Source of the DNA: Pontibacter mangrovi
GTDB taxonomy: Bacteria; Bacteroidota; Bacteroidia; Cytophagales; Hymenobacteraceae
Direction: 5' to 3'
Assembly (NCBI RefSeq): GCF_006385705.1
Contig: NZ_VFRQ01000018.1
Span: 1-64,000, forward strand
Length of the DNA: 64,000 nt
Shown in pieces: positions 51,122 through 60,521 of the stretch; positions within the stretch are counted from its first letter, which is position 1; the number at the start of each line of letters is the position of its first letter. The position numbers were made by a program, and so were the translations under genes. The notes beneath the pieces were generated by a model. The model was not told the origin of the DNA. It saw only the letters and a program-made list of their open reading frames with translations, and did not search any database.

Positions 51122-52060
51122 ATGAAAATGAGAATATTTTACCTATTGCTGGCCTTGCTGCTTACCACGGCCGCAAGTGCTCAGCAAAATCCGCAGTACT
51201 CACAGTATATTTTTAACAGCATGTCCATCAACCCGGCCTATACGGGTAGCAAGAATGTGCTGAACATAAACGCCTTCCACCGCTCGCAGTGGACGGGTGT
51301 GGAGGGCGCCCCTACCACGCAGTCGCTGGCAGTGGACGGGGTGATAGCCAACGACCGGCTGGGCCTGGGCCTGAACGTAACCCGCGATGAGCTGGGCGCG
51401 CAGAGCACCACCAGTGCCTACGCCAACTTCGCCGTAAAGCTGCAGGTGAGCCAGAACGCCATTTTCAGCCTTGGCCTGGCCCCGGGCCTGGTGCAGCACA
51501 TGATAGACGGCACAGAGTTCGGCATCGGCAATGACCCCGGCATCCCAACCGGCAAAGAAACGGCCATTAAGCCTGATGTAAAGATTGGCGCCTACTTCCA
51601 CACAAAGCGCTTCTACGCCGGTTTCTCGGGCACTGATCTGCTGCAGTTTAAGGACATGGAGCAGGTGGAGCCGGAGCGGCACTACTTCTTCACGGCGGGT
51701 TATGTGCTGGATGTGTCGCCTTTCATAAAGCTGAAGCCAAGCGTGTTGGTGAAGGAAGACTTTCATGCCCCGACAAGTATGGACCTGAACGCCTTTGTGC
51801 TACTGGGAGACCGCCTGTGGCTGGGCAGCTCGTACCGCACCAGTATGAATGTTTTCAACGATGCAGAGACCGGTGATGTGGAAAAGCGCACGGCAGTGGC
51901 CTTTATTGGCGAGCTGCAGGTGCTGAAGCAGCTGCGCCTGGGCTATTCTTATGACAAGATGCTGAACGGATACAGCAACCAGAGCACCCACGAGGTGTCG
52001 GTAGGCTACTACCTCTTCCGTAAGAAGGAGACCAAGATGATGACGCCGCAGTACTTTTAA
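51122..52060 (+). CDS. PorP/SprF family type IX secretion membrane protein
   Basis: The 312-residue outer-membrane barrel has a signal peptide ending TTAASAQ and the family opening QNPQYSQYIFNSMSINPAYTG (quoted in part). Such proteins help secrete or hold T9SS type B clients, as SprF does for the adhesin SprB. It starts 26 bp after the DUF3494 gene and 18 bp before the OmpA-family gene, forming one operon. A start two residues later (MRIFYLLL) is possible. Confidence 0.94.
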   Translation: MKMRIFYLLLALLLTTAASAQQNPQYSQYIFNSMSINPAYTGSKNVLNINAFHRSQWTGVEGAPTTQSLAVDGVIANDRLGLGLNVTRDELGAQSTTSAYANFAVKLQVSQNAIFSLGLAPGLVQHMIDGTEFGIGNDPGIPTGKETAIKPDVKIGAYFHTKRFYAGFSGTDLLQFKDMEQVEPERHYFFTAGYVLDVSPFIKLKPSVLVKEDFHAPTSMDLNAFVLLGDRLWLGSSYRTSMNVFNDAETGDVEKRTAVAFIGELQVLKQLRLGYSYDKMLNGYSNQSTHEVSVGYYLFRKKETKMMTPQYF

Positions 52061-52078
52061 CCCAAAGCCGCATACTAT

Positions 52079-54064
52079 ATGAAATTTACCTATATACCCT
52101 TTTACTTAGCAGTTGCCGCCGTGCTGGGGCTCACGCCTGTGGCACAGGGGCAGTCGTCGCTGCGCAAGGCCAACAAACTGTACGACAACTATGAGTTTGC
52201 CCTGGCCATACCTGCCTACAAGGAAGCTATCCAAAAACACAAGCCGGAGCTGCAGACGGTGGAGCGCATCGCCACTGCTTACCGCCTCACGCGCCAGACC
52301 CAGGAAGCCGAAGTATGGTATGGCAAAGCGGTGTCGATGCCGGGCCGCCCGCCCATGAACTTATACTACTACGCCGAGGCGTTGCGCAGCAACGGCAAGT
52401 TTGCCGAAGCCAAGGAGCAGTACATGAAGTGGGGCGAGGAAATGCCCGAAAACGCCGAACGGGCCCAGCAGCTGATGGAGGCTACCGATAAGTCGGTGCG
52501 CCTGATGAAGCAGCCTGCGGTAGCAGAAGTAACCATGCTGACCACCCTCAGCCGAGGCAATGTATCCGACTTCAGCCCGGTGCAGTATGGCAGCAACGGC
52601 GTTATCTTCACCTCCGACAGAGGCGTGCAGAAAGAAGGCAAAGACGCCAAAGTATACGGCTGGACAGGCCGGCCATACTTGCAGCTATTTCTGGCGCATG
52701 AGAACGGCCAGGGCGATTACAGCCAACCGGAGCCGCTGCAGGCTGTTGTAAACACAGACTACCATAACGCGACGGCCTCTGCCGCAAAAGACGGCGGCAA
52801 GCTATACTTTACCCGCACCCAAATGGTGCCTGCCCTGGGCAACACAAACGCCGACCCTACCAGCTGGGTGGAGAAAGGCGAAAACCAGAACCTGGTAAAC
52901 CGCCTGGAGATTTATACTGCAGAGAAGCAGGGCGGCAGCTGGGGCAACATCCAGCCATTCTCTTACAACAAGGTAGAGGAATACTCTGTGGGCCACCCGG
53001 CGGTGTCGCCAGACGGGGAGGTGCTGTTCTTTGCCTCTGACATGCCGGGCAGCCTGGGCGAAACAGATATCTTCTACAGCCAGCGCCAAGCCGACGGTAG
53101 CTGGGGCGAGCCGGTGAACGCTGGCCCTGTAATCAACACCACCGGCCGCGAAAGCTTCCCTTATGTGGATGCGAACGGAAAGCTATACTTCTCCTCGGAG
53201 GGGCAGGCAGGTATGGGGGGCATGGATATTTTCTCAGCAGAAGGCGAGCTGGGCAACTGGCGCGCTGTAAGGAACCTGGGCTACCCTATCAACTCGCCTA
53301 AAAACGACTACGGCATTATGTTCACCGAGCCGGGGGCGCGGGGGCTGCTGTCCTCTAACCGCGACTCCCAAAACGGCACCGAAGACATCTACGCCTTCGA
53401 GGTGCTGCAGAAGCCGGTAGTACTGGCCGTCACGACTTTGGGCCGCTACCAGAACGATAAAAAGAAAACAGTGAGCGACCCATTGCCGAACACGCGAATT
53501 CTGATGAGCCAAAAGAACTCAAACGATTCTGCGGTGGTTATTACAGATGAGGAGGCACATGGGTTTATTGATGCCAGAGCCGGAAATACCTATACGTTCA
53601 CCGGGTCTAAGATGGGCTTCCTGAAAATGGAGACGGGGATAGAGGTGCCGGCTACTGCGCCGGATACCGTGCAAGTGGCCCTGGTGTTTGATAAGAATGA
53701 GGTGGAGAAGGCTATTGTGCTGGAGAACATCTACTACGACCTGGATAAGTGGGAAATTCGCCCGGATGCGGCCCGTGAACTGGATAAGCTGGTGACGCTG
53801 CTGAAGAATAACCCCGAGATTGAGATTGAACTGGGCGCCCACACCGATAGCCGCGAGAGCTTTATGTATAACCAGCAGCTGTCGGAGAAAAGAGCCCAGG
53901 CCGCTGTAGATTACCTGGTGGCAAAAGGCATAGACAGAAGCCGCCTGACAGGTAAGGGCTATGGCAAAACAAGGTTGGTGAACAAATGCGGCGATGGGGT
54001 GCAGTGCCCTGAGGAGATGCACCAGCAGAACCGGCGCACCGAGTTCACTATCAAAAAGAACTAA
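52079..54064 (+). CDS. OmpA-family protein with TPR and PD40 repeats
   Basis: The 661-residue envelope protein has a signal peptide (to about 24), a TPR region (about 28-140), WD40-like PD40 beta-propeller repeats (SPVQYGSNGVIFTSDR, AVSPDGEVLFFASDMPG, GKLYFSSEGQ), a short carboxypeptidase-like domain and a C-terminal OmpA peptidoglycan-binding domain (about 545-661, LGAHTDSRESFMYNQQLSEKRA). This architecture is that of PorE/SprE-neighbour proteins linking T9SS components to the cell wall. It is the third gene of the adhesin operon. Confidence 0.93.
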   Translation: MKFTYIPFYLAVAAVLGLTPVAQGQSSLRKANKLYDNYEFALAIPAYKEAIQKHKPELQTVERIATAYRLTRQTQEAEVWYGKAVSMPGRPPMNLYYYAEALRSNGKFAEAKEQYMKWGEEMPENAERAQQLMEATDKSVRLMKQPAVAEVTMLTTLSRGNVSDFSPVQYGSNGVIFTSDRGVQKEGKDAKVYGWTGRPYLQLFLAHENGQGDYSQPEPLQAVVNTDYHNATASAAKDGGKLYFTRTQMVPALGNTNADPTSWVEKGENQNLVNRLEIYTAEKQGGSWGNIQPFSYNKVEEYSVGHPAVSPDGEVLFFASDMPGSLGETDIFYSQRQADGSWGEPVNAGPVINTTGRESFPYVDANGKLYFSSEGQAGMGGMDIFSAEGELGNWRAVRNLGYPINSPKNDYGIMFTEPGARGLLSSNRDSQNGTEDIYAFEVLQKPVVLAVTTLGRYQNDKKKTVSDPLPNTRILMSQKNSNDSAVVITDEEAHGFIDARAGNTYTFTGSKMGFLKMETGIEVPATAPDTVQVALVFDKNEVEKAIVLENIYYDLDKWEIRPDAARELDKLVTLLKNNPEIEIELGAHTDSRESFMYNQQLSEKRAQAAVDYLVAKGIDRSRLTGKGYGKTRLVNKCGDGVQCPEEMHQQNRRTEFTIKKN

Positions 54065-54097
54065 AGATTTAAATTCTCATTAGCTTTCATAGTTTGG

Positions 54098-54127
54098 AAA
54101 GGCTCTGCAGTTTCTGTAGAGCCTTTT
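54098..54127 (+). terminator. Intrinsic terminator of the adhesin operon
   Basis: AAAGGCTCT (54098-54106) pairs with AGAGCCTTT (54118-54126) over an 11-nt loop, followed by TTTATC. Confidence 0.85.
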
Positions 54128-54204
54128 ATCTTTATAGCCAAAAGTACTTCAGCCTAAACTTTGGGCGGCTCAAGTCGTTGTTTGATTGTTTACCTAACTC
54201 ATTT

Positions 54205-56493
54205 ATGGCTCTATACCGCTACACCTATACTTTACTGTTTATTTTACTGATGCTGCTGCCACAGCAGTTGCTGGCACAAGGGCAGTACAGCGGCTACGTG
54301 CTGCAGCGCGATACCGAGCAGCCGCTGCAGGGCGTAACCATAACCGCCAACACTGGCGAGCAGACGATCAGCAACGAACAAGGCTACTTTACCCTGGCTA
54401 CTGCCGCGGCGGCACAGCGGCTGGTGTTTAGCTACGTGGGCTACAAAACGGAAGTGCGGCCAAACCCTAAGGTGGGGCAGGAGCTGCGGGTGCTGCTGCA
54501 GCCAAGCGCCGCCAGCCTGCAGGAAGTGGTGATAAGCGGCTACGAAACAAACCGGCCGCTGCTGCAAACGGCGGGGGCTGTGGGTATAGTTGGCCGGGAG
54601 GTGATCGGGCAGTTTGATGAGAGCTCGGTGGTGCGGGCCGTAAACACAGTGCCGGGTGTGCGGATGGAGGAGCGGGCACCGGCCAGTTACCGCATTTCTA
54701 TCCGCGGAAGCTCCCTCCGCTCTCCCTACGGCATCCGAAACGTGAAGCTATACTATAACGGCATCCCTTTTACAGAAGCCAACGGCACCTCGGCCCTTAA
54801 CCTGATGGATGCAGCCAACATAGAAAGCATAGAAGTGCTGAAGGGGCCAACCGGCAGTATATACGGTGCCGGCACCGGCGGCACCGTGCTCCTAGAGCCC
54901 CGACGGGCAGCAGCCGGAGAGCAGTCTGTAGAAGTGGGGGCCACTACGGGTTCTTATGGTTTAAGGCGATACACCGCTACCGCGCGCATCGGGGGCAAGC
55001 ACAGCAGCACGCTGGTGCAGTACGCCAAGCAGGAGTATGAGGGCCACCGGCAGCAGTCGGCTATGGACAGGGAAGTGCTGCTGCTCAGCTCAGAGTTCAG
55101 CCCCTCAGAAAAGCGCACAGTGTCTGCCAACATACTTTATTCTGATTTATACTATGAGCTGCCGGGCGCGCTAACGCAGGAGCAGTATGAGCAGGACCCG
55201 CACCAGGCGCGGGGCGGCATGTATGGCAGCGTGGCGCAAAATGCCTCCATGAACCAAAAGAGCATGGTGGCAGGGCTGAAGCAGGAGTATACTTTCAGCG
55301 ACAGGTTCCGGAATACAACCGCCCTCTACGGCATGCACCGCTTCCGCGACCATCCCTTTAACACCGACTATGAAAGAAACACAAACCAGGAAGTTGGCGG
55401 CCGCACCAGCTTTGCCTACACGGCCCAACTCGGGAGTATAGAGGGCACGTTTACGGCTGGAGCAGAGTACCAGCGCGGCTTCGAGGCATCCCGAACCTAC
55501 GACAACAACGGCGGCAAACCCGATTCTCTCCGCACTGATGATGAAGTGGTGGCCAAAACTGGCTTTGCCTTTGCCCAGGCCGAGTTTAAGTTTCCGGCTG
55601 ATGTTATTGCGACAGCGGCTCTGAGCCTAAACGACACAAAGTATGAAATAACGCGCCTGCACCAGGCCAGCAGTGGCAACTACACGTATAACCGGGATTT
55701 TAAAGCAGTACTGTCGCCACGGGTGGCTTTGCTCAAGCGCCTGACCGACCAGCTCAGCATTCATGCCAGCGTCAGCTCAGGCTTCTCACCGCCTACCGAA
55801 GAAGAGATACTGACATCGGATGGGCAGCTGAACGAGGCGTTGGAGGCAGAGAAAGGCACCAGCTACGAGGCAGGTATCCGGGGTTTTGCCTTGCAAAGCA
55901 GGCTTACTTTTGACGTGGTGGCCTATTATTTCAGGCTGAAGGAGTCGATTGTGAGCAGGCAGGACGTATCGAGTGTGGCGGTTTTCCGGAACGTGGGCAG
56001 CACCGATCAGAAGGGCATCGAAACAAGTATGGGGTATACGTTGCTGGACGATCCGGAGCAGCAGCTGAGCCTCCTGAAAGTATGGGCCAGCTATACCTTC
56101 AGCCACTTCCGGTTTGATGAGTACCAGCAGAACGAAAACAATTACTCCGGCAATAAGCTAACGGGGGTGGCCCCGCATGTCGCTACAGCCGGTTTAGACC
56201 TGAGCACCCGCTTTGGCCTATACCTGCACCTCACTACAAACTATTCAGATAAAACGCCGCTGAACGACGAAAACGCAGTTTATACTGATAGTTATATAGT
56301 GGCGGGCGGCAGAGTAGGTATAAAGCGGCAGTTGGGGCAGCGCTTTGGGCTGGAGGTTTTTGGCGGGGCAGATAACGTGACAGATGAGAAGTATAGCCTC
56401 GGCAACGACCTTAATGCCTTTGGCGGACGCTACTTTCAGCCCGCACCCGGCCGGAACTACTACGGCGGCCTCGCGCTGAAGTATAAACTATGA
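54205..56493 (+). CDS. TonB-dependent receptor
   Basis: This 762-residue outer-membrane transporter has a signal peptide ending LLPQQLLAQ, a carboxypeptidase-regulatory-like domain (about 25-105), a plug (about 115-240, IESIEVLKGPTGSIYGAGTGG) and a barrel ending YYGGLALKYKL. The plug is closer to siderophore/cobalamin receptors than to SusC. The substrate is unknown. The frame is open from 54094, but the ATG at 54205 gives the signal peptide. No Fur-like box is visible upstream. It converges on the DUF4136 gene with 11 bp between. Confidence 0.9.
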   Translation: MALYRYTYTLLFILLMLLPQQLLAQGQYSGYVLQRDTEQPLQGVTITANTGEQTISNEQGYFTLATAAAAQRLVFSYVGYKTEVRPNPKVGQELRVLLQPSAASLQEVVISGYETNRPLLQTAGAVGIVGREVIGQFDESSVVRAVNTVPGVRMEERAPASYRISIRGSSLRSPYGIRNVKLYYNGIPFTEANGTSALNLMDAANIESIEVLKGPTGSIYGAGTGGTVLLEPRRAAAGEQSVEVGATTGSYGLRRYTATARIGGKHSSTLVQYAKQEYEGHRQQSAMDREVLLLSSEFSPSEKRTVSANILYSDLYYELPGALTQEQYEQDPHQARGGMYGSVAQNASMNQKSMVAGLKQEYTFSDRFRNTTALYGMHRFRDHPFNTDYERNTNQEVGGRTSFAYTAQLGSIEGTFTAGAEYQRGFEASRTYDNNGGKPDSLRTDDEVVAKTGFAFAQAEFKFPADVIATAALSLNDTKYEITRLHQASSGNYTYNRDFKAVLSPRVALLKRLTDQLSIHASVSSGFSPPTEEEILTSDGQLNEALEAEKGTSYEAGIRGFALQSRLTFDVVAYYFRLKESIVSRQDVSSVAVFRNVGSTDQKGIETSMGYTLLDDPEQQLSLLKVWASYTFSHFRFDEYQQNENNYSGNKLTGVAPHVATAGLDLSTRFGLYLHLTTNYSDKTPLNDENAVYTDSYIVAGGRVGIKRQLGQRFGLEVFGGADNVTDEKYSLGNDLNAFGGRYFQPAPGRNYYGGLALKYKL

Positions 56494-56504
56494 AGATTAA
56501 AGCC

Positions 56505-57098
56505 TTAAGAGGCCGGAGGAAACTCTGATAGAATATCCTCTACTACTAACTTAACATACTCCTCATCCTGCGTGGAAGGGTCCAGGTACGCATCGGCATA
56601 GCAACGCCACAACAGCTCGTTGGTGGCGGGGTCGATGATGTCTATCACCAGCGTTCCGGCAGGCAGCTCGTCTATGGGCCTAAAATCAAACAGCGTCGAG
56701 GTGTCGTAGCGGAAGCGGTAGCCATACCAGAAACTGTACCCGTAGCCAAACCCTTGCGGAAACTTGTAGCCTGCAGATGAAGCCTTTGACGTATCAACCG
56801 CTATGTCATAAGCAACCAGCAGGTCAGGGGCTACCACATCAAGCTGGAAACCGCTTTTCCTCATCTCCGCACCAATAGATTGCCGCACGTACTGGTCCAG
56901 CAAGCTGTTGTACTGAGGACCCGAACCACCTACGCGAGGCTTGGGCACTTCAGCGCTGTACAAGTTAAAGGTCTTGTACGAGTCGAAGTCCGTTGTCTGT
57001 GGGTAGGCAATCTCTATATCTGCCATAGGTACTCGTGAGCAGCCAGCAGATAATAGCAAGCAAATAAGAAAACTGCAGAAATAGGATGCTTGTTTCAT
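56505..57098 (-). CDS. DUF4136 lipoprotein
   Basis: The 197-residue lipoprotein has a lipobox LSAGC at Cys20 and the DUF4136 pattern: DFDSYKTFNLYS, then DLLVAYDIAVDTS, a Tyr/Gly-rich loop (GYGYSFWYGYRFRYDTS) and TLVIDIIDPATNELLWRCYADA. Function is unknown for the family. Confidence 0.88.
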   Translation of the reverse strand: MKQASYFCSFLICLLLSAGCSRVPMADIEIAYPQTTDFDSYKTFNLYSAEVPKPRVGGSGPQYNSLLDQYVRQSIGAEMRKSGFQLDVVAPDLLVAYDIAVDTSKASSAGYKFPQGFGYGYSFWYGYRFRYDTSTLFDFRPIDELPAGTLVIDIIDPATNELLWRCYADAYLDPSTQDEEYVKLVVEDILSEFPPAS

Positions 57099-57320
57099 AT
57101 AGTAAGGGTGCTGGGGGATGAATAATGCAATTTATCCTAGTTTATATGGATCAGTTTATATAAATAAACTTTTCGCAAAGATAGATATAATTATCAGTGT
57201 AGTAACTTTTATTAAACTATATTACTTAATTTTTATATTTAAGCCAAATAGTATAATGTTATAATCGATTAATTATGCTGGGTGGTGTTACAAAGAAGTA
57301 GAAAGGGAAAGGGTAGGAGC
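57099..57320. other. AT-rich intergenic region
   Basis: No gene is seen. It includes the likely DUF4136 promoter at 57176-57183 and otherwise only AT-rich sequence. Confidence 0.5.
57176..57183 (-). promoter_or_regulatory. -7 promoter element of the DUF4136 gene
   Basis: On the minus strand TATCTTTG matches TAnnTTTG, 78 bp upstream of the start codon. Confidence 0.5.
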
Positions 57321-57322
57321 AC

Positions 57323-57352
57323 AAAAAAAGCCCGGCCTAAACAGCCGGGCTT
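57323..57352 (-). terminator. Intrinsic terminator of gcvP
   Basis: AAGCCCGGC (57329-57337) pairs with GCCGGGCTT (57344-57352) over a 6-nt loop; in minus-strand RNA a run of U follows. It lies 21 bp after the gcvP stop. Confidence 0.93.
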
Positions 57353-57373
57353 TCAAGTATAAGTAGGATGCGG

Positions 57374-60292
57374 TTAGCCAATGGCTACCATCTCATTCCC
57401 GTTCTCGTTGTAGGCCTCAATCGGGGCGCAGGAGCAAACCAGGTTACGGTCGCCATAGGCGCTGTCGATGCGGCTTACGGTTGGCCATACTTTGTTATCG
57501 CGCAGGTACGCCATCGGGAACACCGCTTTCTCACGGGAGTAAGGGCGGTCCCAATTCTCTACCATCACTACTTTGGCCGTGTGCGGTGCGTTCTTCAGCA
57601 CGTTGTTTTTCTGGCCGGCCTTGCCTTGCTCTACCTCCCGGATTTCCTCACGGATAGAGATCATCACGTCGCAGAACCTGTCCAGCTCTTCCTGTGCCTC
57701 CGACTCGGTTGGCTCCACCATTAAAGTACCCGCTACCGGGAACGATACCGTTGGCGCATGGAAACCATAGTCCATCAAACGCTTGGCGATATCCTCTACC
57801 TCTACGCCATACTTCTTGAACTCACGGCAATCCAGGATCATTTCGTGGGCGCAACGGCCGTTCTTGCCAACATACAGCACCGGGTAGTGCTTCTCCAGCC
57901 TGGACTTAATATAGTTAGCGTTCAGGATAGCTACTTTCGTGGCCTCTGTCAGACCTTCGCCGCCCATCATGGCGATGTAGGCATAGGAGATCGGCAGGAT
58001 GGAGGCTGAGCCCCAAGGCGCCGCAGAAACCGCATGGATCGCGTTTTTACGCTCTAAGTCTACTACTGCGTGGCCTGGCAGGAACGGAACCAGGTCCGCC
58101 ACCACACCGATCGGGCCAACGCCGGGTCCGCCGCCGCCGTGAGGGATGCAGAAGGTTTTGTGCAGGTTCAGGTGGCAAACGTCGGCGCCAATGGTAGCCG
58201 GAGAAGTCAGGCCAACCTGGGCGTTCATGTTGGCCCCGTCCATGTACACGCGGCCGCCGTTGTCGTGGATGATCTGGCAGATCTCGATGATGCTCTCCTC
58301 ATACACCCCGTGGGTAGATGGGTAGGTCACCATCAGGCAAGACAGCTCGTTTTTATACTGCTCGGCTTTTGCGCGCAGGTCGGCCACGTCGATGTTGCCT
58401 TTCTCGTCGCACTTCACGATTACCACTTTCATGCCGGCCATTACCGCCGAGGCAGGGTTGGTGCCATGGGCAGAAGACGGGATGAGGGCAATCTTGCGGT
58501 GGCCTTCGCCGCGCGACTCGTGGTAAGCACGGATCACCATCAAGCCGGCATATTCGCCCTGTGCGCCCGAGTTTGGCTGCAGCGATACGCCGTCAAAACC
58601 AGTTACCTCGCACAGCCAGGCCTCCAGGTCTGTGAAGATCTGCTTATAGCCTTGTGTCTGGTTGGCTGGGGCAAACGGGTGCAGCTGCCCAATCTCCGGC
58701 CATGTCACCGGAATCATCTCGGCGGTGGCGTTCAGTTTCATGGTGCAAGAGCCCAGGGAGATCATGGAGTGCACCAAGGAAATATCCTTATTTTCCAGGC
58801 GCTTCATGTAGCGCAGGATCTCGTGCTCGGAGTGATGCTCGTTGAATACCTCGTGCGTCAGGTAGTCGCTCTTACGGATCAGGCTTTCCGGCCAGGTGAT
58901 TTCTGTTTCTTCCGGAAGCTCGTTTATACTTAGCACGTCGGCAGCCTTTCCGGCCACTTTCGCGAAAACGGCAAGTATGGCTTTTACATCCTGCAGATCG
59001 GTGTTCTGGTGCAGGGAGATGCCGATGTTGTTCTCACCGAAGTAGCGGAAGTTAATGCCAGCCGCCTCAGCCTCTGTGCGGATGGCCTGCTGCATGTCAG
59101 CGCTCTCTACAGCTATTTTCAGCGTGTCGAAGTACTGCTCGTTCTGCTGCTCAAAGCCCAGCGCCTTCAGCCCGCTTTCCAGCTGTTGCGCCAGCGCATG
59201 CGTGTTCAGGCCGATATACTTCAGGCGGCGCGGGCCGTGATACACGGCATACATACCGGCAATAACGGCCAGCAGTACCTGGGCAGTACAGATGTTAGAA
59301 GTTGCTTTCTCGCGGCGGATGTGCTGCTCGCGCGTCTGCAGGGCCATGCGGTACGCCCGGTTGCCCTCAGCATCCATCGAGATGCCGATAATGCGGCCCG
59401 GAATTACACGCTTGAAGGCCTCTTTGGTAGCAAAATAGCCCGCGTGCGGTCCGCCATAGCCCATCGGTACGCCAAAGCGCTGGGTCGTGCCCACCACGGC
59501 ATCGGCTCCCATTTCGCCCGGAGGGGTTAGCAGCGTGAGCGCCAGTATGTCGGCGGCCACCGCCACCAGCATATCCTGGGCGTGCGCCTTCGCTATAAAG
59601 TCAGCATAATCAAAAATGGCACCATCGGCAGCAGGGTACTGCACAATAGCGCCAAACAGTGTCTCGTCTTCGAGGTTTGCCTCGCGGTGGTCGCCGATCA
59701 CCAGCTCAATGCCCAGCGGAGTAGAGCGGGTGGTCAGTATGTCGATCGTTTGGGGCAGCACCTGGTTTGACACGAAGAAGCGGTTGGCGTTTTTGCGGGA
59801 GCCTTTGCGCTGGGCGTAGAACATGTTCATGGCCTCAGCGGCGGCGGTTCCTTCGTCAAGCAGCGAGGCGTTGGCGATCTCCATGCCTGTCAGGTCTATC
59901 ACCATGGTCTGGTAGTTGATCAGCGCCTCCAGTCGGCCCTGCGCAATCTCAGCCTGGTAAGGGGTGTAGGCCGTGTACCAGCCCGGGTTCTCCATAATGT
60001 TGCGCAGGATAACCGGCGGCATAATGGTATCGTTGTAGCCCAGCCCGATGTACGACTTGTATACTTTGTTCTGCTTGGCAATCTGGGAGAACTTGTTCAG
60101 GAAGTCCCGCTCAGAAAGGGCGGCAGGCAGGTTGAGTGGCTTCTTCAGTCGGATGGCGGCTGGTACAGTCTCCTCAATCAGTTGGTCCAGTGTTTCTGCG
60201 CCAATGGTGCGCAGCATGTCCTGCATTTGCTCTTTGTCGGGGCCGTTGTGGCGCTCCTTAAACACATCAGCAGGTTTCGTTTTAAAAATCAT
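57374..60292 (-). CDS. gcvP: Glycine dehydrogenase (decarboxylating), P-protein
   Basis: The 972-residue PLP enzyme decarboxylates glycine and passes the aminomethyl group to lipoyl-H-protein in the glycine cleavage system. It is the single-chain form with both halves. The PLP lysine lies in CHLNLHKTFCIPHGGGGPG (about residue 710), and ERHNGPDKEQMQDML and YTPYQAEIAQGRLEAL mark the N-terminal half. gcvT and gcvH are not adjacent, and no glycine riboswitch is visible upstream. Confidence 0.97.
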   Translation of the reverse strand: MIFKTKPADVFKERHNGPDKEQMQDMLRTIGAETLDQLIEETVPAAIRLKKPLNLPAALSERDFLNKFSQIAKQNKVYKSYIGLGYNDTIMPPVILRNIMENPGWYTAYTPYQAEIAQGRLEALINYQTMVIDLTGMEIANASLLDEGTAAAEAMNMFYAQRKGSRKNANRFFVSNQVLPQTIDILTTRSTPLGIELVIGDHREANLEDETLFGAIVQYPAADGAIFDYADFIAKAHAQDMLVAVAADILALTLLTPPGEMGADAVVGTTQRFGVPMGYGGPHAGYFATKEAFKRVIPGRIIGISMDAEGNRAYRMALQTREQHIRREKATSNICTAQVLLAVIAGMYAVYHGPRRLKYIGLNTHALAQQLESGLKALGFEQQNEQYFDTLKIAVESADMQQAIRTEAEAAGINFRYFGENNIGISLHQNTDLQDVKAILAVFAKVAGKAADVLSINELPEETEITWPESLIRKSDYLTHEVFNEHHSEHEILRYMKRLENKDISLVHSMISLGSCTMKLNATAEMIPVTWPEIGQLHPFAPANQTQGYKQIFTDLEAWLCEVTGFDGVSLQPNSGAQGEYAGLMVIRAYHESRGEGHRKIALIPSSAHGTNPASAVMAGMKVVIVKCDEKGNIDVADLRAKAEQYKNELSCLMVTYPSTHGVYEESIIEICQIIHDNGGRVYMDGANMNAQVGLTSPATIGADVCHLNLHKTFCIPHGGGGPGVGPIGVVADLVPFLPGHAVVDLERKNAIHAVSAAPWGSASILPISYAYIAMMGGEGLTEATKVAILNANYIKSRLEKHYPVLYVGKNGRCAHEMILDCREFKKYGVEVEDIAKRLMDYGFHAPTVSFPVAGTLMVEPTESEAQEELDRFCDVMISIREEIREVEQGKAGQKNNVLKNAPHTAKVVMVENWDRPYSREKAVFPMAYLRDNKVWPTVSRIDSAYGDRNLVCSCAPIEAYNENGNEMVAIG

Positions 60293-60373
60293 AACAGCGA
60301 TATATTAAGATCCAGGGTTTGGGGGTTCCAGCTTCATCCGAAGCCGGCTTTCTGCCAGTTCCAAACTTTGCTA

Positions 60374-60381
60374 CAAAAGTA
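60374..60381 (-). promoter_or_regulatory. -7 promoter element of gcvP
   Basis: On the minus strand TACTTTTG matches TAnnTTTG, about 82 bp upstream of gcvP. A TTTG at 60410-60407 is 25 bp further, a little beyond the usual -33 distance. Confidence 0.45.
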
Positions 60382-60521
60382 GTAATACTTTATTATATTG
60401 AAGCATCAAAGCCAAATACTTCGGGCCAGGGCAACCTCCTGAGGTAGAAGCGTCAGGCAATGGCTTATACTATACTTGAGCTAACAGAAAAATAAGCGTA
60501 ACAATTCAAGAAGGCTGTTCT

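Noticed and set aside
60293..60521. Glycine riboswitch upstream of gcvP
   Set aside because: I looked for tandem aptamer-like structure and an expression platform and see neither; only a promoter element is supported.
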